The notes under the pieces: model-generated
What the model saw: only the letters and a program-made list of their open reading frames with translations
Database searches by the model: none
What the model was told of the DNA's origin: nothing
Made by a program: the position numbers and the translations under genes
Part shown: positions 39,701-53,075 of the stretch, in pieces
Layout of the letters: each line of letters opens with the position of its first letter
How positions within the stretch are numbered: position 1 is the stretch's first letter
Source: Flabesymbios commensalis
Taxonomy: Eukaryota > Annelida > Polychaeta > Terebellida > Flabelligeridae
Length of the DNA: 64,000 nucleotides
NCBI GenBank assembly: GCA_964017125.1
Contig: OZ024908.1
Span: 62,689,439-62,753,438 of the forward strand
Reading direction: 5' to 3'

Positions 39701-42700
39701 TCCGGAAGGTTCGTCAGTACATCGCGTGTGTGGTCTCGTTGGACCACACGTTCGACATCGGCGTTCATCGCCACCAGAACACGTCTTTTTCATCGCCATA
39801 CATTTTGGCCTTCGTGGGAGTTAGTGTAGCATTACATGTATATAAGTGAGTAAGTTGCTTCGAATATTTGTCAAACGGCGTTAGATCACAACACATACAA
39901 GCTGGAATCCTGGACGACACTTCTCGAACAAGTTACGATATATCGTAGGCTTCGGATTGGTCGAGATGGCCATCTCGACCAATCCGAAGCCTGCGATATA
40001 TCGCAACCTGCATGTACGAGAATACGGGTTCTGGACCATAACTCAGAAAAAGGCTGATACCGGAAATATTCACCTCATGACGTCAGCATTGACGTGAGCT
40101 TTACGTACGACAGAGAGCAGAACAGTAGTTTTATGCCGATACAGGGGCCAACAGGTGTTGTAGACACGTGTACTACAGGTAAATGTCCGAGCCATTTATC
40201 CTGACAAATTAACCCTTGTCGTACGACTTTTGTCGTTTTTAACCTGTTTCATTAGTCGACCAAATCACTGTTATTGGGAATAACATGTGTGTCTAAACAA
40301 TAAAATTTGGAAATATTTGCATTTAAATTAAACAAATTATGAGTAATTTTCGGCCACTTGAAGTTGTGGATCGCGGTAGCGAGACACAAGTGGCTGAAAA
40401 TTAAAAAAAAGTAACTTAGCAGGATAAGAGTTAAGATCACATTCTTGTCGAGATCTCTGATCACATGACTTGGTGGTACAGCAGTGGATCAAAGTCAGGA
40501 CAGCATCACGGACGTATACAGCAAGCACGGACATTCACCCAATGCTGTTTCAATGTTGGGACAGCGTCGAAGACGGTGGACCAACATTGAAACATCATTT
40601 TGGGTAAATGCCCTGTGTTGACCAGTTTTAGCCAGCATTAGTTCATTATCTTGTGGGGATCAATAAATATTTCAGCTTCGCCACTTGAAAATTTGGGGGA
40701 GCATGGTTACCTAGAATGTATGACACTGTTATGTTAAGATAAGATTTGATTTCAAGCCACAGATGACAATAAATTATTTACCATGTCAACAGAACATTAC
40801 TTTAAAACGAAACAGACGTTTTCTTAGATGGTAGGCCCCTATACAAAATTGGGACAAATTGCCGATTTTAATATATCGAGTTCAAACAGCTCGATATAAT
40901 GTAGACAAGAAAATGAAAATGTCATATGTCATATCAGGATGATGTGACAATTATTATTAGACAATTCGGCGAAACTAACGTATATCCCCACAAAATCGGG
41001 AAAAATAGTATATGTTACATATTGAGAGTTGTGATAATAATGACCCTGGATATTTGTCTATGAACGTATATGTATAACGTTTTAATGTGTACTAGTAAAA
41101 CAACCTTTTTTAAGGCGTACATGTACACCACATTTTTAGAGAATAACCACCTGCTGAAAAATTAGAAACAATGGTATTTGTACATTTTTTAAATGAAGAT
41201 ATAAGGCAGTTTTTTTGGAAATGTACATTTTCTAGTCAGGAGACATTTTAAATAATCTTTCGTGGCAGATGCATCTTTTTACCAAATCAGGTTTTTTCAT
41301 TAGGACGCAATATTACCAAAATTATATTTCTGGGGAAAAACGATTATATACACATAATACATACTGGCCAGAAAATGTGAGTCCTATTTTTCACAGCTAT
41401 TTGGACATTTTCATTTTAAAAATAGAAAGAAATGATACATGTACATGAGATCAAACGTTGTATTTTTTTATAAAAATGTACTAATGGTTGTATGTTTTGT
41501 TTTCAGTTTTCTGATTTTATTTGATATATTGCATCAATACCTCGGTATGTGTGGTCTATTTTCTGTGGAGGATACAATCTCTGAATGAGTGAAAGTGAGT
41601 GGATATACCGGGCTGTTAGGGCGCTTAACCTTTAACCCTGTAAACCCTCACTCTGCATCAAAGCATCATTTCCCATCTCTGAAGATGGACTTCACTTGAC
41701 TCATTTCCTACACCTAGGGGTTTTTGAACGAAATTTGTCATGGAACTTTCAGTTTTGATAATAACAATACATTTTTTTATATTTGTCACCCACTTCAGGT
41801 CATCTTCATCCACTACAAGTCGAGAATTGCGACAGCAATCTGCGGCTTTTAGTGGATGAAGATTGCAATGATCAATTCAAGCTTGAAAGGGTCAAAGCCC
41901 TGAGCCCGACTATAGTCGTTTTACTCTATATTATGACCCGATTATATCAATGTTGTTGGGAACAAAATGAGCGCCTGAACATCAAGATTTGCAAATGTTT
42001 GGTCTCAAATTAAACAAATACGAGTAATTTTCACTCACTTGAAGTTGTGGATCTCTGTAGCGAAACACAACTTCAAGTGAGTGAAAATTTAAATGTGTAA
42101 TGTACCGGTAGCGTTTTAAGAGTTAATTATAAAGAATTGAAATAATGTATTTCATCTTAGTATTTAACCCTTTAACCAGCGGTGCCGCATATATTCGGGT
42201 CTTCACTTTTTATTAACACATTAAGTACCACATTTTAAATATGTTAAAGATAAAATGTGACATCAACCAGCAAGATTTGAAAAGAGTTGACCTCCATTTT
42301 GTCAAATCTGAATAATTTTCACTCACTTGAAGTTGTGGATCGCGTCAGCGAGACACAACTTCAAGTGGGTGAAAATTCAAATTAAATAATTTGGCGGTTA
42401 AAGGGTTAATATGAATAACCATTTCAAAGTAAAATAGAAATATTATTGAGTATTTTGGTTGTGCAGCGATCTGCTTGGGAGCTTTAGATCCGGCATGCAG
42501 TGCACTGGCTGAACCTGATAAAAGCCAGGCACAAGGGGCCTTTTGAACAGCTAGCAAAAATTGCGGCATTCCCCATTCCCATTCAGATCATGCAGTACTC
42601 CCAGTGCAGTTTAGGAAACAAAGTGTGTTTGTTTATTTCAGTTGGGAATACACAGATTCAGAATGGGCCCACATTATATAAGTTGATTAATTCCTCCCGT

Positions 42701-45700
42701 ATTAGCGAGATATACAATTAGATCTTGATCATGATTTGTCTAATATGTACATTTTAATGTTGTTACCATGGTTACTTTCCTTTTATCGTGTTTATATACC
42801 TTGGGTCGATTTATTTAAAATTACATTCAAAATTGTGATCTATGCTGATTCCTCAGCCTCGATGCTCTAACAAACCTGCAAATCGTCATAATCACATGAA
42901 AACCGGTTGTTGTGAAAGTAAGTGATGGAGGTTTATTTCAACCAATCACTACTTTTGCAATAAATGCATACTTGGAACTATCAATGACAAATACAGAAAC
43001 CAAGACAAACTCGCAGCGAGACAGATTTTGTTCAGATCTGACCCATTGTCCCCAACATTGGTCTATACACAGTGATAAATTACTATTCCAATATTTTAAC
43101 AACCAGAGTTTCAATGGTTTGATCCAGTGAAAGCAAAGGCGCGAGAACAGCTAAACACTGATACAGTGAAACATATCATCTTGATATGAGATACGACTTC
43201 ACAAGAAGCTATGAGCATGATGAGAAGCCAAATGGACAGCTGGTTTCCCTTTTCAACTCTTCTGCCAGTTGACTGACATGTTACAGAATGGCGAGACATA
43301 AGCGCATTAAAAAACCTGTTTTGTATGACATTCGCAGCTGTGTAATCATATGGTTTATTAGCTCGTGGTGGGCGGCAAACACATATAAAGACGGCTGTTT
43401 TCACAGCCGTTTCAAAAAGAGACGTATTTATATTGATAAAATACAATGCAGATAATAATAAAGCAGATTGAATTTTAGGATTGGTCGGTGTTGAATTTAT
43501 CTGTACTTTTATCCAACAGCTGAAATATCTAACGCATTGACAAACAACTATGTTACTCTAACCATATCTCCGAACTTCATTCTATGACATCTCCCAAGTC
43601 ATTTAACGAGTATTTTATTCTCAAGAGGATATTCATTTCAAGCTGGTGTGAGCAATTCTAGATTTAAATGAGAGACAGATACATCGCACTCTTAGTGATG
43701 AAAGGGAATAACTGCCACTTTACAAACCTGCACTGACCGGAACACAAAGTAGTAAGATGAAAATCTCTTTGGCAGATACGTCACATAAGGTACTCTGTGT
43801 TTTCATTTCAAATTAGCCTTCAATGATAAAGTACTATGCTGCACATACAATGTATTATTAGATTGTCATTGTTTATGACTCAATGTAATCGCCAGGGCGC
43901 GGTAAATATCACCAAAATGAAGAAAATAATTATTGTCCTTGTTTCTAGCAACAATTTTAAAATGATATCTAAATCAATCTAATGATATGAAATTTAAATC
44001 GGTCGAATGAGTGATTTTTGCTTTGTGTACATTGTGACAACATCGCAACAATAGTCACGACTCATGACTATGCAGGGGCAGATCCAGAATTTCGACAAAC
44101 AAATAATTCAGGTTGTCGAATAATGATAATCATTATTCGACAACCTAAATAATTTAGGTTGTCGAATAATGATTTTTCAGTCTTATCTTATGGGGGCTTG
44201 ACTCTCGAGTTCAGACACTACACTAGTAAAGTTTGAATGTCGAATACCGATATTTTGGCAATTTTGATCCATGTTGAGGCAATTTTGTTTTAGAAAAAAA
44301 GGGGGGAGATCAGCAACCCCTGGAGCTCCCCCTCCTATGGATCCACCACTGAGCTACTGTACCATGTGTACCCTCCTGGACTAGGTCCCCCGGTACCTCC
44401 ACTGAACTAAATGAGCTAAAACGCCGGCGAACAAACAACAAAAAATGGTGTATTATCAATATTGCCAGTGTTGGCTCCCCACTTGTTTTATTACCAATTA
44501 ACTTTTTGAATACTGTATTTATATATTTATTTTTATACAATTTTCATAAATTTGCTATTGCCAGTAGACCTGGAGGCCTAAGTCGACTTGGGCCTCCAGG
44601 TCTAAATTGCCAGCTGCAAATGAAAAAAAATACTAAACCTAAATGTTTGAAAATTAGAGCTGTAATTATATTTACATTGGGTAGTTTATTTGAGGTCTGT
44701 TTTACATTCCCTGGTTGGTTCACAGTCAGGATCTATGCTCTCAGAATCTGAGGAAATAGCAGTGAAATCAAAGATATAGAAGGACCTACATTCGCTGCAA
44801 AACCGCCTCTATATTGTCCATAGTGATGTAAGCGCATAACCTGATAACCCGCTGAGACGAGACATTCACCCATTGCTGGCTTGATGTTGGTCCAGCGTCG
44901 GACACGCTGGGCCAACATCAAGCCAGCAATGGGTGAACGTCTCTAGCATAATAGCCTTGGCTAACATAATCCAGAAATGCGGAGGAAGGCGGCTCTGCGG
45001 TTGGCAGGTCATCGAGTCAGCGAGCAGATTGTATTTTGGTGTCAATGGAGAGCAGTGTTGGGCCACCTGGCAGGGTGTGGCTTACAAACAAAACCCACCT
45101 ACACAGCAGCACTGATGACTTTGAAGATCTTTGAAAAAGTGTACGATTATAGCGCACGTCGTTCTTGAGTCTGAGATCGGGTTTAAACAATGCGGTCTCA
45201 TTGTTTTTGTTCTTGAGTCGGGGACCGGGTTTGAGCAATGCCATCGCATTGTTTTTGTTCTCGAATCTGAGACCGGGTTTAAACAACGTCGTCTCATTGT
45301 TCTCGTTCTTGAGTTTGAGACAGTGTTTAAACAACGTCGTGTCATAATGACTTAATTCATACGTTTGCAAGATCATGGAAGCAACATTACATTGGGAGCA
45401 ACTCTCATGCCATTTTGTTTTGTTGGGCAATTTAAATACATGTGTCGATTCCGTAAAGGTCAAAAAAGGTAAAGGTGCAGGTTTATAATGGTCACTGGAC
45501 ATGTTCATTCGTGTGCCATCTCAACCCCACGGAGAGCATACAGTCCTGCAGCCATTTTGGCGCATTGAACTTATCATACACATTTCCATCTCTGTCCTAC
45601 TAAGTACTCATTTCCACCTGAGTCAAGTGAAGCATTTAAGGGTTAAGTGCCTTGCCCAAGGACACAACACCGAAACAATGTCCCAATATTGAGAGGGGAG

Positions 45701-48700
45701 AAACATGATATTTCTCTGAAAATCCTGTACCAAGCGGGATTCGAAACCGCACGGCAGGCAGCAACATCGGCAAAGCTCCGCGCTCTAACCATTGCGCCAT
45801 GTCCCTCTGTAACCTCTAAAATGAAGTGATATAGATATTTTAATATAATGATTACATTTTGTAATGATATCTTTGCGAAAAACGACGTATCTACTACATT
45901 GAAAAAACGTATATCCATTCTGTTATAAGCAAAAACGACGTATCTAATATATTGTATTTTATTACATCTAATTTGGGGATGCGCAAAATAAAATTTGCAT
46001 GCATGTAAATTTATGTTGGCGACAACTAGTTTTGAAAAAATTGACAATCTGGACCTCCTAGTTTTGTTCGTGCAAGGATGTTAACTTCAAATGCGTTTTT
46101 CTCAAAACCACATCATGTGCAGTTACGTCGTTGTCGGATGGAACGGCAGCATTGTTTTCGTATTTGAGTCTGAGACAGGGTTTAAGCAATGGGTCAAGGA
46201 CTCTCACGAGAAAAGCGAACTGTATATCTATATGAACACTCCACCAGTCATGGGGGTGGTTATAAGAAGAAGAAGAAGAAGAAGAAGAAACTTTATTTCA
46301 CCATAATTATATACAACATTTTTTTAGTAATTTATAAAAGGAATAGGTTCAGGAGACCTCCATTAAGACATTAAGCCGCTAGCATGGAGGCCACCTTGTA
46401 ATAAAAAATATAAAAAAAAACTGTGCACCGAACATTTCACATAATAAAAATACAAACAAATAAACATACATACAGTAAAAACACCATATACATAAAGCAA
46501 ATTAATGTAAATAAACTCTCATAAACATATCAAAAAAAAAGAAATGATCTAAATGATGAAAACATTGACAATTTATACACCTTTGATATTTTCAAATACA
46601 TTAAGAGGTTAGAGTTAATTATTTATTGGGCAGCCAAACGATGGCAGACATAGCTATTTTCAACCATACAATTCTCTGTGTAATTTTCAAGGAGACTCAA
46701 TTTAATGTATCTACAAAAACTATCGAAGGAATGCGTGAAAATTTTATTTATAATATTAGTGGAAGTAGTGTTGATAATTTTTGGTAGATTATATTATAAC
46801 ATCTTTTACAAAACTCCCGTTTGGGTCGAAAAGGGCGAAGATTTTGACAATGGCGAGTGTTGTAATTGTGATAAGTACAGTTTCTGGGCATGTTAAAGGA
46901 GTCAAAGTATTCTGGTAATTGATTATTTAATAATTTATTGTAAAATTTGAGCTGATTTAAATGAAGAATGTCATGAATTTTTAATATTTTCAATTTTATG
47001 AATAATGGATCAGCATGTGAAAACTTAGGACTTTTATCAATAATTCTAATGGCCCGTTTTTGAAGTTTATATAAATGTTTTGACTCATAGCCCCAGCCAA
47101 GTAAACAGTAATTAAGTTGAGATAATATAAGTGAATTATAAATAGTAAGTAAAATATTCTGTGGCAGCTGAAATTTTAATTTGTTCATAATCCTAATGAT
47201 TTTACATATTTTATTTGAAAGTTTATTGACATGATCGGCCCAACCCAGATGTTTATTAAAAGTTAATCCCAAAAAATTAAAATTATCGATACATCGTAAA
47301 TCAGTATTATTAATCTTAATGTTAGGTATTGTTACTCTTTTTTGACGCTGATAAAAAAGCATAAATTTGGATTTACTGGTGTTAAGCGACAGCCTATTAA
47401 CTTTCAGCCAAACACAATTTTTTTCTAATTCTCTATTTAACAAAACATTAATATTTTCCTTATTATCACGATTATTGAAGTCACTTAGTTTGGCTAAAAG
47501 TGTACTGTCATCGGCATACGATATGATTTTAAATATATCACTTGCATTTGTAAAATCATTTAGATATATGATGAATAAAAGTGGGCCAAGAATAGATCCT
47601 TGTGGAACACCTGTTTTAACTGGAAGAAGACTAGATTTGATGTTGTTTATTTGTACGAATTGTTGCCTATCCGACAAGTAACTATTTAAAAGGTTTAATG
47701 CGCAGTCCTTAATACCGTAGTGTTTTAATTTGTCTAATAATATGGAGTGATTCAATGTATCAAAAGCTTTACTTAGGTCGAGAAAAATGGTTATAGGGAT
47801 GTCTCCATTATTCATATACGTTGTTAGTCTGTCAATTAATTCAAGGGCAGCTAATTCAGTGGAATGATTCTTACGGAAGCCATATTGACTAATATTAAAT
47901 AATTTATTTTCTGTAAAATATTTATTTATTTGCTGGAAAATTACTTTTTCAAAAATTTATGATATAACTGTAAGAAGAGAAATAGGTCTATAATTTTCAA
48001 TGATTGTTGCATCTGAATTTTTAAATAAGGGAGAAACTTTGGCTATTTTTAATTTTTGTGGAAATATGCCCGTCGTCAGAGATTGGTTAACAGTAATTGT
48101 CAAAGGTCTAATAAGGTGATCTTTAATAAGCTTTATTAACGAATTGGAAATCTCATCATGTCCAGAACTATTCTTTGGAGCAAAATCATCAATTATTTTA
48201 GAAATACATGATTGATCAACCGTAGTGAAACTAAATTTTAACAGAGACGGATTTCGGAGATAATTTTTATGCGAGTTACCATGACAATTTTTAATTTTAG
48301 CTGCTAAGTTCGGGCCAACATTTGCAAAATATTCGTTAAAATTATTAACAATTGATTCCGGTTCTTTTATGACTAGTCCATTTTTAATGATATATTCAGG
48401 AGTGATTTTCTTCCCCTTTTTATGTAATAAAGTGCTAATTGTTGACCAGGTCTTTTTAATATCACGCTTATACTTATCAAACAAATTGTGATAGTGATTT
48501 TTTTTCGCCAAGTAGATATTTCTGTTTAGTATAACATTATAGGTACGTAAATTAATTTTTCTTGCTTCAAATTCCACAGAGTTTATGTCGGTGTTCTTTA
48601 GCTTTTTGTATAATTTATCTCGAAAATTAATTGAATTCACTATTCCTGTGGTAATCCACTCGGAAAATTTATGTTTTCTTTTATTGAATTTAACTTTTTT

Positions 48701-51700
48701 GCTTGGTAAATATTTTTGTTTTAATGTTACAAGAGTGTTATGAATTATATCGTAATTGTAAGCATAAGCATACATCCAAATAATATATATCGCAAGATTT
48801 TCCGTATAGAATAAAGCCTGAGAATGTAGAGAGTTTTAACTGACTTAAAACACCTCCGACCAAAATGAGGATCCGTCACAGACTAATTATAAAACCAAGT
48901 TCCCACTAAGTCCCAGTGGCTGAAACAGGTTTCAGCCACAGATAAAACCAAGCTACTACTAAGTCCCAGTGGCTAAAACAGATTTCAGCCACAGATTGAC
49001 GCTGTACAGTTTTTTTTAGAAACAGTAACATTTCAGTTACATGCCCACATGCTCAGTTCACAGCTCGCACAGTCATTAAAAAGTTATGGACATAATTCGG
49101 ATATTGGTGACAAGATTGCTCCCAGTCACCGCCATGTTGAATTTTCCGGGTAAAGCAAATATATCAATCCACGGCCTCGGAGACGACGACACGGCTCGGG
49201 CCTACCATGATAATTAGTCTGTATTTGATTAACAATAACTCTCCATTCACTGCCTAGAACTTAGTGGTCGGACAAAGAAAATAATGTATGGTGTGTTTTA
49301 ACTGGTAGTGCTGTGCATGACCGGTAACCACAAAACGATTTGTGCGTTGGGTCGACGTTGTACAAATGTTTTTGTGCTTGCTGGGGGGAACAATCTATAA
49401 GCCTCCTTTCTAGACTTACTGGCTCTGGCACTTTGCACTATGACAATGAACACTTCATGTCATTGGATAAGAGTAGGGCATAATTCCGACTTCAGGGTTC
49501 CTTCTGTCGCACTATTGCCGAAAGCGACGTAAAGCAATACTCACTCACCATCACCTAATATTTGATACAAACAGAATAAACATTTAACCCGTTTGTGACG
49601 ATCCCCGGAGATCTCCGTAATTTAGGGAGACAACTCAGATACGAGGCCCGGAGATCTCCGGGTCTGATTGCATGAGATAATACTATGACGTCATAAAATA
49701 ATCTCGTTTCAGAAAGAGCGCAGTAGCATAATGATCTCGTGTTCAACGGGTTAATGGGCTACTTTGTTGATCACGTTTGACAGTATAGAATCAGAGTTTT
49801 TTTTGTGGAATTTATCGTCTTGTTCCAGCCGTCAATAATCTTCTCGACCATGGCTGCTTCTGATTACTTTACTTTTAGTATATAATAGGTATATAATTAT
49901 GTCGTAACCTATGTGAAAACAAAAGCGTTTTGCCGTTGGCGTTCTCTCGCCGAACGCGCGTGTCGTATTGAGTTTGAGCAAACTTTAGGTTCTTCGATTG
50001 ACCTGATTAAAGAGGTATGGTGTGTTCTGCTCTGCAAAGCCAAAAGGCAGTATCTGCTTACTTTTAAAGTAAGCAGATACTGCCTTTTGGCTTTGCACGG
50101 CAGTGTTGGTTTCACAATCCTTAGGCCTATAATTATATACCGCCATACCGATCAATCAACATAATTATAATGAACGTCAGTGGCACAATCGGTGCAGTGA
50201 TTTCCAGGAAATAACTTCCCGATGACGTCAGATCAACGTCATTTACTAACATTAACCCTACATGAACGTGTCCAAGGATCGCCGGAATTTCATCATATCA
50301 CAAACACGTGTAATATTTGCTTGCCATCAATTCAATTTTATTATTTGTTAAATATATTCAGTTATATTATTACAGTTCCAAGCTTAAAGGTAAACTAGCA
50401 AAATGAGCGGATGGGAGAAAGTTCGCGTGAACAACATAAATACACTGTAACTTAAGAAGGGTGCCCCAGTAAATTGCTCAATTCTTTCTATTCTACATTC
50501 CAGGTGCGGCGGGATCCCGATGTACACGATACGTTGAATCGATGTTGGGCTAATGTTGGGTCAGCGTCTGCGACGCTGGGCCAGCATTAACCCAACATTG
50601 GGTGAAAATATGGTGTTTGCCGATAAAGACTCGGTCGGTATCGGCTGAGAAGATAAGCAGGTTCCTCGTTTGGGGAGATCCTCCCTGCAGGCAGGGCGGC
50701 GGGGGAATGGTGGGGGCATGCACAGCGGGAGGTGGGAAAGTGGCTTGCCACTTCACGCCAATTCCTGTCAAGATCACGCGAAATTGGCCGTGTACCTCAC
50801 ATTTGATTCCCACCTGGTGGGGGCAGTTGGCAAAGATTCCGCTGAGCAGTTCATTCCAACTCTTTTGGCCTTATTTTTTTTTTGTCTCATGAGCTGCAAG
50901 GTCAACATCACATTGGAATGCATAAATGAATGAATGAATGAATGAATGAATGAATGAATGAATGAATGAATGAATGAATGAATGAATGAATCCTTAGTGA
51001 ATGAGATGACATTGCCCTCCAGATACAGGATTTGACATTCGAGCCCTGGCTGTCTGAGGCCGAGCACGCCACCTCTCGGTCACAGAGGCTCTCCACAATA
51101 ATACTTATTTTGTACGTGTCATTGGGGAAAAAACTTGTGTTTCTTTGAAACCAGAATGCCACAGCGGGGGACGAACCCGCGATCCCTGACTTTCCACGCA
51201 GGCAGGTTTAACTACTATACACTCAGAGAGTGGCCTCGTTAGGATGGTTGGCAAGATTGAGCAATATTTTCTTTTTATATTGTCTAATACATATATCCAG
51301 ACAGAGCCCCAAGCAGTAAAAATTAATTTATTATGCTAATTTAGCGATTTAACATTGCAAAGGGTTTAGATGACAGAGTGCTTACATTTGTATGAATCTA
51401 ACGGGTGTGGGCCCAGGTGTCGGCCCTTGTCGTTAAGGCTGCCTGCCTGGCAAGTCGGAGCTCGAGGGCTCGTCCCCGCTTCAAATTTCGGCCAAAGTGT
51501 AGTTAAGTTAGACGGTGTTTCACGGCACGTGGTGGTAAATTGTCAATCAGCACCCGTCATTAAGTTTTGGTGTCGAGTACTACACTTGGGCCCAGATTTC
51601 AAATAAACAAATTATTGTTTCTTCCGCGCTCACTGGCAAAAATTCAGTATTGTGGAGAGCCTCCGTGACCAAGAAAAAGCGTGTTCGGCCTCAGACGTCA

Positions 51701-52814
51701 GGGCCCGAATTTCGAATCCTGTGTCTTTAGGGCAGGCCGTCTGTGTCATCTGATTAATCTCACCATCCTCAGATCCTTAGAAGGTTCTCCTGGCCCAGTT
51801 TAGCTTATTATGTACACAGAGACGGCTTAAGCATTCATTCATTCATTCATTCATTCTTTCATTCATTCATTCATTCATTCATTCATTCATTCATTCATTC
51901 ATTCATTCATTCATTCATTCATTCATTCATTCATTCATTCATTCATTACCCTAATACCAGCAATGAACATATGAATGCCGACAGCTTTTAAATTAGTCAA
52001 AGTAATTTTAGATGTTCATTTTTTGTCAGGCTTTGACAGTTTAGTATATGCGCTGATCGATCATGTTGATGCTACTAAAGCTAATATTGTGTACTGCATG
52101 TCTGGCTAGAGGTGTTGGTGGAAAAATGACATCAAGTATTTGTATACAAAGGCATAACGAATTGAGTCTCGCAAGCATCTTTAGATCAACATCTAAAGCA
52201 AGAACACTATCAAACACTAGCACACACAAACGATAATATGTACGCGACCATCTTCAGCTGGTTGGTATGTGCATGGCATGTGATCCCAACAAAAACGTGT
52301 ATATTGTGGTAATTGAAACGTCCCTTGATCTTTTGATGCAGATGAACGTGCACTTGAATAAAGAGGGTCAATCCGCTGTTTGAAGAGTCCAATGTCCACC
52401 CAGAAAACATGAGCCATTGACCCCATTCTGGATTTATGTTGGGCTAACGTGCCAGACAGTGGTCCAGCAATAAAACACCATTAGCTCTATATTTCGTGCC
52501 TACTGTTCAGTATAATATCGCTCGTTATCAGTGAAATGATTACGGAATGACTGCCAGTAAATGTTTGTGAAATAGTAAACCCTCAAGACAGATGACCCCG
52601 TGTGAACAGGTCAAGGTTCTGATATCTATAGGCCACTGCTATGAAGAAAGGTCCTGCCGAGAAGCCAGTAAGGCACATCCAGGGGTAATGTCTAATAATG
52701 GTCAGGATTGATCCAGATATCTGGAACCATGTTCATTCTACGCGAATAATCACAACCGTAGATGTAGATATCTACCCACTAGGAATAACAGTATGCCTAT
52801 TATTATTATTATTA

Positions 52815-52864
<50 letters not shown>

Positions 52865-52996
52865 ATTCTTCTTCTTCTTCTTCTTCTTCTTCTTCTTCTT
52901 CTTCTTCTTCTTCTTCTTCTTCTTCTTCTTCTTCTTCTTCTTCTTCTTCTTCTTCTTCTTCTTCTTCTTCTTCTTCTTCTTCTTCTTCTTCTTCTT

Positions 52997-53075
<79 letters not shown>

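Noticed and set aside
38878-39829. Coding gene in the CpG-rich block
   Set aside because: ORFs overlap on both strands, no domain, no splice support.
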